64,000 nt of DNA from Paractinoplanes maris (GTDB taxonomy: Bacteria > Actinomycetota > Actinomycetes > Mycobacteriales > Micromonosporaceae), in NCBI RefSeq assembly GCF_023544465.1, contig NZ_JALPVL010000006.1:553398-617397 (forward strand), written 5' to 3'. Made by a program: the position numbers and the translations under genes. Below, piece after piece: positions 47,610 through 55,846 of this stretch (its first letter is position 1; every line of letters starts with the position of its first letter). A model generated the notes under the pieces. That model worked only from the letters and a program-made list of their open reading frames with translations. It searched no databases and was not told the origin of the DNA.

Positions 47610-47858
47610 TCAGACGGTCGGCGGGTGCCCGCCGTCGCCGTCGACGATGTGGTCGGGGTTCCCGTCCTCGTCGAGGTCGACCATCGTGATGTCGACCTTG
47701 CCGTCGCCGTCGGTGTCGAACTGGAAGAGGTCGGGCTTGCCGTCCCCGTCGGTGTCGGACACCCACACATCGGTCTTGCCGTCGCCGTTGGCGTCCTGGG
47801 CGATGAGGTCGACGCGGTCGTTCCCGCGCGTCTCGACGATCTCCTGCGGCTCGGTCAT
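47610..47858 (-). CDS. Small acidic protein with calcium-binding DxDxDG repeats
   Basis: 82 aa from ATG 47858 (GGGAGG seven nt upstream). After a short lead (MTEPQEIVETRGND) the protein is almost entirely five repeats of a ~14-residue type, e.g. 'DANGDGKTDVWVSD', 'DTDGDGKPDLFQFD' and 'DTDGDGKVDITMVD', each with the Asp spacing of an EF-hand/FG-GAP-like calcium loop. No signal peptide is visible, so it appears cytoplasmic, unlike most such repeat proteins. Role unknown; calcium buffering or sensing is a guess. Confidence 0.8.
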   Translation of the reverse strand: MTEPQEIVETRGNDRVDLIAQDANGDGKTDVWVSDTDGDGKPDLFQFDTDGDGKVDITMVDLDEDGNPDHIVDGDGGHPPTV

Positions 47859-47952
47859 CAGGCCTCCCGGCATATCGCGTACACGGTCGCAGGGAAGAGT
47901 AAGACCCAAGTCACAGCGCCGCGAGCCGAGTGACGCCGGTAACGTTCATCGA

Positions 47953-48372
47953 ATGGACATAGCGGCCGACAGCGTGCAGGACCTCTTCACCACCGGCGGC
48001 GGCGGATCGCTCGGCGAGCGGATGGGCATCCAGCTCAGTGAGGCCTCCGCCGAGCGGGTCGTCGGCACCATGCCGGTCGAGGGCAACACCCAGCCGTATG
48101 GTTTGTTGCACGGCGGCGCGTCCTGCGTGCTGGCCGAGACGCTGGGGTCAGTGGGTGCGGTCATGCACGGTCAGACCGTCGACCGGCCGTTCGCGGTGGG
48201 CGTCGACATCAATGCCACACACCACAAGTCGGCGCGTTCGGGAGTGGTCACCGGTGTCGCCACCCCGGTGCACCGCGGGCGCACGATGGCGACGTACGAA
48301 ATCGTCATCACCGACGACAGCGGCGAGCGGGTCTGCACCGCGCGCATCACCTGCCTGCTCCGCGGAGCGTGA
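47953..48372 (+). CDS. Hotdog-fold (PaaI-type) thioesterase
   Basis: 139 aa. 'YGLLHGGASCVLAETLGSVGA' (HGG motif with catalytic Glu/Asp following) and 'VGVDINATHHKSARSGVVTGVATPVHRGRTMATYEI' are diagnostic of the PaaI/YdiI (DHNA-CoA or hydroxybenzoyl-CoA-like) thioesterases. It hydrolyses acyl-CoA substrates; specificity unknown. No menaquinone or phenylacetate genes are near. ATG 47953 lacks a clear ribosome site. Confidence 0.9.
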   Translation: MDIAADSVQDLFTTGGGGSLGERMGIQLSEASAERVVGTMPVEGNTQPYGLLHGGASCVLAETLGSVGAVMHGQTVDRPFAVGVDINATHHKSARSGVVTGVATPVHRGRTMATYEIVITDDSGERVCTARITCLLRGA

Positions 48373-48424
48373 ATTCCGTGGTCCCGGCGGGCAGACCTTG
48401 ACCGTTCCACGTACCTTCTTTCAC

Positions 48425-48814
48425 GTGACCGAGGTACCACAGCACGCTGTCGACGACGCGGCACTCGTGCTTCAGAGTGCGCTGAGCGGCGACAGTGACG
48501 CGGTGGTGGGCACGTTCGACTCGGTCGTCGACCGCTCGGGCATCGTCGGGGCCTACGACGTGGCCTGGTGCCTGGCCGCGACGATGGTCGGCCAGGTGCC
48601 CTCGGGCGGCGCGTGGACGCTCGATTTCCCCGGCATCGACGACGCGCGGTACGACAAACGCTGGGTGGCCCGCTTCGTCAGCGCGTATGTGAACGGCGAC
48701 ATCCCGACCGGCGAGGCGCTCTTCGGTGCCGCGATCGCCGACGGCCAGCTGCCCGACTGCCTGCTCGCGCTGGCCGGGTCGACGGTGGCGACGTTGCGCC
48801 ACCGCGCGGCCTGA
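48425..48814 (+). CDS. Hypothetical protein
   Basis: About 129 aa from GTG 48425 (VTEVPQHAVDDAALVLQSALSGD...). TTG 48398 would add nine residues, and neither start has a good ribosome site. The product is soluble, acidic and Ala-rich, with 'AYDVAWCLAATMVGQVP' and 'RWVARFVSAYVNGDIPTGEALFGAAIADGQLPDCLLALAG'. This looks helical and may be a small actinobacterial family, not one I can name. GC3 is consistent with a real gene. Confidence 0.65.
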   Translation: MTEVPQHAVDDAALVLQSALSGDSDAVVGTFDSVVDRSGIVGAYDVAWCLAATMVGQVPSGGAWTLDFPGIDDARYDKRWVARFVSAYVNGDIPTGEALFGAAIADGQLPDCLLALAGSTVATLRHRAA

Positions 48815-48820
48815 GCCCGG

Positions 48821-49129
48821 TCAGCGTCCTTTGAGATAGAGCGCCTTGGCGTATTGGGCGGTCGCCGCCTCGTTGTACATCGACGCCAGCGACATGTAGA
48901 ACTCGTGGTCGGCCAGCGCCGACTGAGCCTGGGACGTGCTCTTCCAGCGGATCGCCGCGTCCACCTCGGACAGGCCGCGGGCCTTGAACTGCCGGCGCAT
49001 CGCCATCCGGCCGGCCCGGAACTGCTCCTGGGCCGCCTCGGCGCTCTTCATCGCGGCGAAGGCCTTCTCGCTGAGCGCCTCCGCCATGCTCCAGGCAGCC
49101 TGTTCAGCCGCATTCGTGAATGTCAGCAC
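48821..49129 (-). CDS. Hypothetical helical protein
   Basis: 102 aa from GTG 49129, which follows GGAGGAGG at a good distance. Almost wholly alpha-helical by composition: long Ala/Glu/Gln/Lys-rich stretches ('WSMAEALSEKAFAAMKSAEAAQEQFRAGRMAMRRQFKARG', 'STSQAQSALADHEFYMSLASMYNEAATAQYAKALYLK'). It may form a helical hairpin like small WXG-type or phage-tail-associated proteins, but no WxG motif is present. Converges with the 48425 gene, 6 nt between stops. Function unknown. Confidence 0.7.
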   Translation of the reverse strand: MLTFTNAAEQAAWSMAEALSEKAFAAMKSAEAAQEQFRAGRMAMRRQFKARGLSEVDAAIRWKSTSQAQSALADHEFYMSLASMYNEAATAQYAKALYLKGR

Positions 49130-49260
49130 GCCGTCCTCCTCCACCCGCCGAGCCCTGACAAGACCTGCAGCTCACTCTTATCGACTACACAGCGGCCTTC
49201 AAGCCTTCGGACGGTGCCAGCTTCGCGGCCGATCGCGCACGGCTCTGTCAGGATCCAGGG

Positions 49261-49647
49261 ATGTTGCTGCTGGTGGATCTGGACAACACGCTCATCGACC
49301 GGACCGGAGCCTTCGTGGCCTGGGCCCGGGAGCGGTTCGGCGAGGCCGAGGTGGCCTGGCTGACCGAGCAGGACCGGGACGGCTACCGGAAACGCGAGGA
49401 ACTCGCCGAGGCGATCGCCGCACGCTACCGGCTGGACGCCCGGGAAGCGCTGGTCGAGCTGCGGGCCGGCATGGTCGAGCACCTGGCGCCCGACCACGCC
49501 GCGTACGACATCGGCGGTGGTGCCGCGGCGGGGCTGCGGACCGGGTGGGTCTCGGCCGGTCGGTCGTGGCCGGACGACCTCCCCTATCGCCCGACCGTGA
49601 CCGGCGCCGACTGCGTCAGCACGTTGCGGGCGCTGACCGCGGCGTGA
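49261..49647 (+). pseudogene. HAD-type hydrolase with internal deletion
   Basis: 128 codons. The N-terminus has HAD motif I 'LLLVDLDNTLIDR' and the first cap helices to ~80. The text then jumps ('HLAPDHAAYDIGGGAAAGLRTGWVSAGR') into the C-terminal segment that normally follows motif IV (D..GA.AAGLRTGWVSRG) in haloacid-dehalogenase proteins of ~210-230 aa. About 90-100 residues, including motif II Ser/Thr and motif III Lys, are missing in frame. Without these it should not be catalytically active; called a decayed gene, though a residual product could be made. Confidence 0.65.
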
Positions 49648-49683
49648 CCCGCGCAGGACCGCCTGTCCCGTCACACCCTGATG

Positions 49684-50106
49684 TCAGGGCTCGAGGTCGA
49701 TCGCGGCGGCGAAGGAGCCGTCCATCTGGAACGGCACCGATTCGTGTTCGTGCACGACCAGCCAGCGACCGTCGATGCGGCGCAGGCCGAGCGTCACCCG
49801 ATACCAGAGGGTGAACGCGTCGGTGGTGCCCTTGGGGGTCGCGCTCAACGAGTCGATGCTGGTCGCGAAGGCCACGTCGCCGTCGACGGTGATCTCGAGC
49901 TGGGTGACCTCGCGCCGTGGCGGCGCCTCGAAGGTGGCCAGCCACTGCTCGACCTGGGTCGGGTCGGTGGTGTCGACCTTCTCGCCGAGCGGCGGCGCGA
50001 GGCTGTACTGCATCACCTCGGGCGCCGAATAGGCCAGGTGGCCGCGCACGTCGCCCGCGCTGAGCCGGGCCGCCCGGCCCTCGATCACTTCACGGATCTC
50101 CCGCAT
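49684..50106 (-). CDS. SnoaL/DUF4440-like (NTF2-fold) protein
   Basis: 140 aa from ATG 50106, with GAGGAG nine nt upstream. Typical cone-shaped NTF2 pattern: N-terminal helices 'REIREVIEGRAARLSAGDVRGHLAYSAPEVMQYSL', then strands 'QLEITVDGDVAFATSIDSLSAT', 'LWYRVTLGLRRIDGRWLVVHEHESVPFQMD'. The R..GRW.V.HEH.S sequence is common to ketosteroid-isomerase-like enzymes and SgcJ/EcaC proteins. Divergent from the DGPF/sigma operon by ~90 nt and often found beside such ECF genes. Catalytic activity unknown. Confidence 0.85.
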   Translation of the reverse strand: MREIREVIEGRAARLSAGDVRGHLAYSAPEVMQYSLAPPLGEKVDTTDPTQVEQWLATFEAPPRREVTQLEITVDGDVAFATSIDSLSATPKGTTDAFTLWYRVTLGLRRIDGRWLVVHEHESVPFQMDGSFAAAIDLEP

Positions 50107-50195
50107 GTCGTGCTCCTCTCGAAAGAAACTTCCACCGGGACGTCGAAGCCGGGCGGGCGGCTTCGACATGCTGAGTGAGGCAAAGGAGAAGACTC

Positions 50196-50567
50196 GTGAA
50201 GTATCTGATTCTCATCCAGTCGAACCCGCGCAGTCTGGCCGTCTGGGACACCCTGTCCGACGACGAGCGGACCGCTTTCGGCCGCGGGCACCTGCAGTTG
50301 AACGAAGAGATGGCCGAGGCCGGGGTGCACGTCGCCGGTGAGGGTCTGGCCGATCCGTCGCTGGCCCGGTTCGTCTCGGTCCGCAACGGCGAGACGATCG
50401 TCTCGGACGGGCCGTTCGCCGAGGTCAAGGAACACCTGGCCGGCTTCTACCTGATCGACGTGCCGAGCTTGGAGGACGCGATCGGATGGGCGGCCAAGGT
50501 CCCCGACGCGGCGAACACCGAGGTCGAGGTGCGGCCGATCCTGGACATGAGCGGGTGGGAGTTCTGA
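50196..50567 (+). CDS. YCII-related DGPF-domain protein
   Basis: 123 aa. The signature 'IVSDGPFAEVKEHLAGFYLIDVPSLEDAIGWAAKVP' (DGPF) and the YCII-type start 'VKYLILIQSNP' identify the family. AAGGAGA seven nt before GTG 50196 fixes the start. Family knowledge: DGPF proteins are encoded beside ECF42 sigma factors and are themselves members of their regulons. Stop overlaps the sigma-factor start by 13 nt. Confidence 0.93.
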   Translation: MKYLILIQSNPRSLAVWDTLSDDERTAFGRGHLQLNEEMAEAGVHVAGEGLADPSLARFVSVRNGETIVSDGPFAEVKEHLAGFYLIDVPSLEDAIGWAAKVPDAANTEVEVRPILDMSGWEF

Positions 50568-51736
50568 CGCTGGAAGAGGTGCTGCGGGCTGCCGCGCCGC
50601 ACGTGCTGGGCGCGGTGGTGCGTCGTTACGGCGACTTCGACACCAGCGAGGACGCGGTGCAGGAGGCGTTGCTGGCGGCCGCCCGGCAATGGCCGTCCGA
50701 GGGCCGGCCCGACGATCCGCGGGCCTGGCTGATCCGCGTCGCTTCGCGCCGGCGCATCGAGCTGCTGCGCAACGAGGAGGCCCGGCGTCGGCGCGAGGCA
50801 CTGCCGGCGGATCCGGTTCCTTCCGTACGCGGTGACGACGAACTGACCCTGCTGGTGCTCTGCTGCCATCCGGCCCTGACGGCGGTCTCCCAGGTCGCGC
50901 TGACACTGCGCGCGGTCGGCGGTCTGAGTACGGCCGAGATCGCCCGCGCCCTGCTCGTGCCCGAGGCGACCGTCGGCCAGCGGATCAGCCGGGCCAAGAG
51001 CAGGATCCGCGAGGCGGGCGCCCGTTTCGAGCTGCCCGGCAACCTCGGGGAGCGCCTTCCCGGCGTACGCCAGGTGTTGTATCTGATCTTCAATGAGGGA
51101 CACACGGCGAGCTCGGGCTCGTCGCTGCACCGCGTCGAGCTGAGCACCGAGGCGATCCGCCTGACCCGGCAACTGCACGCCCGCCTGCCCGAGGACGGCG
51201 AGGTGGCCGGCCTGCTGGCGCTGATGCTGCTCACCGATGCCCGCCGCCCGGCCCGCACCCGTCCCGACGGCGCCCTGATCCCCCTGGCCGAGCAGGACCG
51301 CAGCCGGTGGGACCGCCCCGCGATCGACGAGGGCATCGCCATCATCACCACGGCGCTGCGCGACACCGCCGTCGGTCCGTTCCAGCTGCAGGCCGCGATC
51401 GCCGCGGTGCACGCCGAGGCACCGTCGGCCGGTGACACCGACTGGCCGCAGATCCTGCAGTTGTATCGGCTGCTGGACGCGCTGGCCCCGGGCCCGATGG
51501 TGACGCTCAACCGGATCGTCGCGCTGGCCGAGGTCGACGGCCCGGCCGTGGCTCTGCGGGCGCTGGACGAGGTGGCCCTGACCGGTCATCACCGGGTCGC
51601 CGCCGTGCGCGCGCACCTGCTCGAACGCTCCGGCGACCGGGCCGCCGCCCGCGACGAGTATCTGCTGGCCGCCCGGCAGACCCTGAGCCGGCCCGAGCAG
51701 CGCTACCTGGAGTCGCGCGCGTCCCGGTTGCGCTGA
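50555..51736 (+). CDS. ECF42-type RNA polymerase sigma factor with C-terminal TPR-like domain
   Basis: 393 aa, far longer than a plain ECF sigma (~180). Sigma region 2 'YGDFDTSEDAVQEALLAAARQWPSEGRPDDPRAWLIRVASRRRIELLR' and region 4 'LRAVGGLSTAEIARALLVPEATVGQRISRAKSRIREAG' occupy ~1-180. The remainder ('LPGVRQVLYLIFNEGHTASSGSSLHRVELSTEAIRLTRQL...') is the DUF6596/TPR-like extension that modulates activity in ECF42, replacing an anti-sigma factor. Starts at GTG 50555 inside the DGPF gene. Its 3' end overlaps the MarR gene by 34 nt. Confidence 0.93.
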   Translation: MGVLTLEEVLRAAAPHVLGAVVRRYGDFDTSEDAVQEALLAAARQWPSEGRPDDPRAWLIRVASRRRIELLRNEEARRRREALPADPVPSVRGDDELTLLVLCCHPALTAVSQVALTLRAVGGLSTAEIARALLVPEATVGQRISRAKSRIREAGARFELPGNLGERLPGVRQVLYLIFNEGHTASSGSSLHRVELSTEAIRLTRQLHARLPEDGEVAGLLALMLLTDARRPARTRPDGALIPLAEQDRSRWDRPAIDEGIAIITTALRDTAVGPFQLQAAIAAVHAEAPSAGDTDWPQILQLYRLLDALAPGPMVTLNRIVALAEVDGPAVALRALDEVALTGHHRVAAVRAHLLERSGDRAAARDEYLLAARQTLSRPEQRYLESRASRLR

Positions 51737-52212
51737 GATCTCTTGCGGGGGGCGGCCGAGCGCGGCGGCTCGGCGCGCATCTGATCGCGGACGCGGCCCA
51801 TCAGGTCGCCCAGTGTGCTCACGTCCTGATCGCTGAGCGGCGCGAACACCAGTCGCCGGACCAGCTCGACGTGACCCGGCAGCACGCGGTCGATCCGCTC
51901 GCGGCCGGCGTCGGTGATCGTCACGACGGTCGCCCGATCGTCTCGCGGGTCGGGGGCCCGGGTGATCAGAGCCGCCTTCTCGAGCAGGCCGGCCTGGTAG
52001 GTGAGACCGCTGCGGCTGTAGACGACTCCGTCGGCCAGCTCGGTCATGGTCAGCCGGCCGTCGGCCCCGAACAACCGCATGAGCAGCTGGAACTGGATGT
52101 AGCTGAGGTCGCCGTCGGCCTTGAGCTGCTGCTCGACGGCGTGCTGGAGCAAGCTCGCCGCCTCGACGAGCGCGAAGTAGGCCCCCAGTTGTCTGGGCGG
52201 CAGTCCCGGCAT
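51703..52212 (-). CDS. MarR-family transcriptional regulator
   Basis: 169 aa from ATG 52212. MarR winged-helix pattern: 'LSYIQFQLLMRLFGADGRLTMTELADGVVYSRSGLTYQAGLLEKAALITRAPDPRDDRATVVTITDAGRERIDRVLPGHVELVRRLVFAPLSD'. The DxRD/R wing 'DPRDDRATVV' is clear. A basic Arg/Lys/Pro tail ends the protein. It opposes and overlaps the ECF gene by 34 nt; target genes are not evident. Confidence 0.93.
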   Translation of the reverse strand: MPGLPPRQLGAYFALVEAASLLQHAVEQQLKADGDLSYIQFQLLMRLFGADGRLTMTELADGVVYSRSGLTYQAGLLEKAALITRAPDPRDDRATVVTITDAGRERIDRVLPGHVELVRRLVFAPLSDQDVSTLGDLMGRVRDQMRAEPPRSAAPRKRSQRNRDARDSR

Positions 52213-52383
52213 GGACCCAGGTTAGGCGATACGAAGTCGAAGCATCACGTGAGAGGAGGCCGGCGTGCATAACCACCCCGCCGACGGGGGAAAGCAGCGT
52301 CCGGCCTGGGGAAAGCGAAGGGCGCGGAGCCCGCCGACCTCGACGTTTTGACGGACGCAACGAGTCGGCGGGCCCCGCTGAGA

Positions 52384-52406
52384 CCCGCCCGGGCGTACCG
52401 GGCGGG
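52384..52406. terminator. Terminator between marR-type gene start region and phr
   Basis: A 9-bp all-GC stem (52384-52392 with 52398-52406) and 5-nt loop, immediately beyond the minus-strand phr stop codon. It probably ends the crtB-phr transcript. The rest of 52213-52407 carries no recognised feature. Confidence 0.7.
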
Positions 52407-52407
52407 G

Positions 52408-53733
52408 CTACGGCCGCAGCCACACCGCCTCATCTCGGTGTGACTCGAGCGGCCCCGGGTAGTCGAGGCCACGCCGGACGTTGTCCGGCAAGCGCCACGG
52501 CTGATGCACGGCGCCGCCCTCGATCCCCTTGAGTTCGGGTACGTAGCGCCGAACGTACACGCCTTCGGGGTCGAACCGCTGCGCTTGCCGGATCGGATTG
52601 AACTTGCGGTAGGGCCGGGTGTCGTTGCCGGTGCCCGCGACCCACTGCCAGTTGCCCGAGTTGTTGGGCACGTCACCATCCAGCAGCCAGCGGAAGAACC
52701 ACTGCACCCCCGGTCGCCAGTCGACGCCGAGATGCTTGGTCAGGAAGGCCGCGGTGATCAGCCGGGCCCGGTTGTGCATCCAGCCCTCGGCCCGCATCTG
52801 ACGCATCCCGGCGTCGACCACCGGCACCCCGGTCGTGCCGTCCTGCCAGTGCCGCAGGGCGTCCTGGTCGTCGCGCCACTCGGTGTCGCCGTTCGGCCGC
52901 AGCGGCTTGGTCGACAGCTGCGGGAAGGCCAGCGCGACCTGGTAATAGAAGTCACGCCAGCACAGTTGCCGCACGTAGTCGTCGGCGTCCTGCTCGATCG
53001 CGGCCCGGGCCAGCTCCACAGGGGACAGACAGCCGAACCTCAGGTACGGGCTGAGCCGGCTGGTGCCGTCGGCCGGCATGTCGTTGTGCAACTCGGGATA
53101 CGGGCCGATGTGCCGCAGCCAGGTCGTGAGCCGTCGCCGGGCCTCGGTCTCGCCGCCCGTGGCCGCGTCCGGTGACTCGCCTGCGGGGATCGCCGGGAGC
53201 AGGCCGGTCTCCAGTCCCTCCGGCAGCGTGATCCTGGTCGGCGTGGCCACCTGGTCCCGCCATTGCGCCGCCCGCCAGACCCGGTGGTAGGGCGAGAACA
53301 CCCGGTAGGAGGCGCCGCCCCCGCCGGGCCGCAGCTCGCCCGGGTTCACCACCGTCAGGCCGGGGAACAACCGCAGCGCGATCCGGTGCCGCTCGCACTC
53401 CAGCCGCATCCGTTCCTCGCGGCGCCGGGCGTAATGGCTGACGTCGGCGGCCATCCCGATGCCCTCGGCGCCGATCGTGCGGGCCAGCTCGATCGCCTCG
53501 GCCACCGGGTCGCCCGACCGGATCACCAGGTCGCCGCCCTTGTCGCGCAACGACGCCCGCAGGTCGGCCAGCGACTGGTGCAGGAATCGGGTGCGGTTGG
53601 GCGAGAGCTTGCCCAGCTCCGGGTCGAGCACAAAGAGCGGCACCACCCGCTCGGCGTTGGCGCAGGCCGCGGCGAGGGCGGGGTTGTCGTGCAGGCGCAG
53701 GTCCCGGGTGAACAGGACAACGGCGATCTTCAT
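52408..53733 (-). CDS. phr: Deoxyribodipyrimidine photolyase (class I CPD)
   Basis: 441 aa, normal for class I CPD photolyases. Light-driven repair of cyclobutane pyrimidine dimers using FAD and an antenna cofactor. N-terminal Rossmann antenna domain 'VVLFTRDLRLHDNPAL'; C-terminal FAD domain with 'RLSPYLRFGCLSPVEL', 'LCWRDFYYQVA', 'GTTGVPVVDAGMRQMRAEGWMHNRARLITAAFLTKHLGVDWRPGVQWF' and 'DVPNNSGNWQWVAGTGND' (Trp/Asn of the electron-transfer and substrate site). The ATG lies one nt after the crtB stop, so it is co-expressed with carotenoid synthesis. Confidence 0.95.
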   Translation of the reverse strand: MKIAVVLFTRDLRLHDNPALAAACANAERVVPLFVLDPELGKLSPNRTRFLHQSLADLRASLRDKGGDLVIRSGDPVAEAIELARTIGAEGIGMAADVSHYARRREERMRLECERHRIALRLFPGLTVVNPGELRPGGGGASYRVFSPYHRVWRAAQWRDQVATPTRITLPEGLETGLLPAIPAGESPDAATGGETEARRRLTTWLRHIGPYPELHNDMPADGTSRLSPYLRFGCLSPVELARAAIEQDADDYVRQLCWRDFYYQVALAFPQLSTKPLRPNGDTEWRDDQDALRHWQDGTTGVPVVDAGMRQMRAEGWMHNRARLITAAFLTKHLGVDWRPGVQWFFRWLLDGDVPNNSGNWQWVAGTGNDTRPYRKFNPIRQAQRFDPEGVYVRRYVPELKGIEGGAVHQPWRLPDNVRRGLDYPGPLESHRDEAVWLRP

Positions 53734-53734
53734 C

Positions 53735-54622
53735 TCAGGCGGCCACCCGCACCGGGGTGCCGGCCTTGGTCAGCAGGCTGCGCACCGCGACCGCGGCTCT
53801 GCGTCGATTCGGCACGGTGGCCCGGCCGGCGAAGACGTCGTAGTCGTTCGCCTCGATCTCCTCGAGGATGCCGCCGTAGAGCGCGAACGCCGTCCGCATG
53901 CAGGCCTGCGAGGCCGGCTCCAGCATGACGATGCCGGGGGCGGCGGCCGCGTAGTGCTCGCGGGCGACCCCGATCTCGTACCGGACGAGGTCTTTGATCT
54001 CGGGGGTGGCCACCCCGCGCGCGAGGTCGTCGCGGGTCACGCCGAACCGGCCGAGGTGCGATTCGGGCAGGTAGACGCGGCCGCGCTCGAGGTCCTCGGC
54101 GATGTCGCGGATGAAGTTGGTGAGCTGGAAGGCGAAGCCGAGCTGACGGGCCGGCTCGCGGGCGGCGGCCGGGTCGCGCGACCCCAGGATCGGCAGCATC
54201 ATCGTGCCGATCACGGCGGCCGAGCCCTCCATGTAGTCGAGCAGGTCGTCGTAGGTGGCGTACGAGGTCTCGGTGAGATCCATCGCCATACACCTCAAGA
54301 ACGACGCGAAGTCGTCGATGGCGAGATCGAAGACCGCGATGGTGTGCAGCACCGCGGGCAGCAGCGGGTCGTCGACCGGCTCACCGCGCAGCCCGGCGAC
54401 GAAGGCGCCCGACCACTGGTTCAGCCGGGCCGCGCGCTCGGCCGCGGGCAGCTCCGAGGTTTGATCGACGATCTCGTCGGCATACCGGGTGAATCCGTAG
54501 AGGGCGTGCACGTGCCGCCGTTTCCAGGCCGGAAGGAGCCTGGTCGCCAGGTAGTAGGTGCGCCCGTGGCGCTTGTGCAGCTCACGGCAGCGCTCGTAGG
54601 CAGCGGCCAGATCGATGTCCAC
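53735..54622 (-). CDS. crtB: Phytoene synthase
   Basis: 295 aa from GTG 54622 (GGAGG upstream). Squalene/phytoene synthase fold: Asp-rich motif 1 'YGFTRYADEIVDQ' (~45) and motif 2 'TNFIRDIAEDLERGRVYLPESHL' (~165-187), with 'YMEGSAAVIGTMM' between. Condenses two GGPP molecules to phytoene. Divergent from crtE over 68 nt, sharing a control region. Presence of crtI and crtE next door supports phytoene rather than squalene synthesis. Confidence 0.95.
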   Translation of the reverse strand: MDIDLAAAYERCRELHKRHGRTYYLATRLLPAWKRRHVHALYGFTRYADEIVDQTSELPAAERAARLNQWSGAFVAGLRGEPVDDPLLPAVLHTIAVFDLAIDDFASFLRCMAMDLTETSYATYDDLLDYMEGSAAVIGTMMLPILGSRDPAAAREPARQLGFAFQLTNFIRDIAEDLERGRVYLPESHLGRFGVTRDDLARGVATPEIKDLVRYEIGVAREHYAAAAPGIVMLEPASQACMRTAFALYGGILEEIEANDYDVFAGRATVPNRRRAAVAVRSLLTKAGTPVRVAA

Positions 54623-54690
54623 GGGAAGCCTCCGGAGAAAAAACGACGCACGAATCGACGCAACTTCAAAGTAAGGGTACGGTACTGCTC

Positions 54691-55824
54691 GTGGCCAACG
54701 ACATGCTCGAGGGAAACCTGCACCGGGGTATACCCCGCCAGGGCGCCTCGCCGCACGCGCTGATCGACGCGATCCAAGGGACGCTCGCCGACTTCCTGGC
54801 CACCCAGATCGCCTCGCTCGACTCGATCGACCCGGCTCTCGGCCGGTTCGCCCGCACCGCTCGCGAGCTGGTGCACGCCGGCGGCAAGAGGCTGCGGCCG
54901 GTCTTCGCGTACTGGGGCTGGCGGGGGATCGCCGGACCCGCCGCGCCGGTCGAGCCGGTGCTGCCGGCCTTCGCCGCTCTCGAGCTGATGCACACCTTCG
55001 CCCTGGTGCACGACGACGTGATGGACGACTCCGACACCCGCCGGGGCCGGCCCACCGCACACCGCATCTTCGCCGGTCAGCACGAGGACGACGGCAGCGT
55101 CGGCGACTCCGGGCGGTTCGGTTCGGCCGCCGCGATCCTCATCGGCGACCTCTGCCTCGTGTGGGCCGACCAGCTGCTGGCCCGCGCCGACGCGCCGCCG
55201 TCCGTGCGCGCCTGCTACGACCGCATGCGGGTCGAGGCGATCGCCGGGCAGTATCTCGACGTTCTCGGCGAGAGCCAGCCCGGTGCCTGGTCGGTCGACC
55301 GCGCTCTGCTGGTGGCCCGGCACAAGACGGCCAGCTACACCGTCCAGCGCCCGCTGCAGCTCGGGCTCGCCCTCACCGGCACCGCCGAGACCGATACCCA
55401 TCAGGCGTACGGGAAATACGGTCTCGCCGTCGGCGAAGCGTTCCAGCTCCGCGACGACCTCCTGGGTGTCTACGGCGATCCCACCGTCACCGGCAAACCG
55501 ACGAGTGACGACCTGCGCACCGGCAAGCCGACCACCCTGCTCATGCTCGCCCGCAAGCTGGCCACCCCGGCTCAGCGCGCCGAGCTGACCCTAGACCCCG
55601 CCGGAGCCGTCAACCCCGCCGATGGCTCCGGCGGCTTTACCAACGCCCAGATCGAGCGACGCGCCCACATCATCACCGAGACCGGCGCACCCGCCCGGCT
55701 CGAGGGCATGATCCAGGAGCGCGTCGCCGACGGCGTGGCCGCGCTGGCCCAGGCCCCCATCCATGAGGAAGCGCGTGCGGCGCTCATCGAGCTCGCGGTT
55801 CGTGTCACGCACCGCCCGGCATGA
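54691..55824 (+). CDS. crtE: Geranylgeranyl-diphosphate-type polyprenyl synthase
   Basis: 377 aa trans-isoprenyl synthase. First Asp-rich motif 'ALVHDDVMDDSDTRRGRPTAH' (~108-128) and second 'GEAFQLRDDLLGVYGDP' (~250-266), with 'GGKRLRP' before. Supplies GGPP for phytoene synthesis. GTG 54691 starts the frame; ATG 54703 is an alternative. 22 nt before crtI. Chain length is inferred from context. Confidence 0.94.
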   Translation: MANDMLEGNLHRGIPRQGASPHALIDAIQGTLADFLATQIASLDSIDPALGRFARTARELVHAGGKRLRPVFAYWGWRGIAGPAAPVEPVLPAFAALELMHTFALVHDDVMDDSDTRRGRPTAHRIFAGQHEDDGSVGDSGRFGSAAAILIGDLCLVWADQLLARADAPPSVRACYDRMRVEAIAGQYLDVLGESQPGAWSVDRALLVARHKTASYTVQRPLQLGLALTGTAETDTHQAYGKYGLAVGEAFQLRDDLLGVYGDPTVTGKPTSDDLRTGKPTTLLMLARKLATPAQRAELTLDPAGAVNPADGSGGFTNAQIERRAHIITETGAPARLEGMIQERVADGVAALAQAPIHEEARAALIELAVRVTHRPA

Positions 55825-55846
55825 TGTTCACCCGGAGGTACACACG

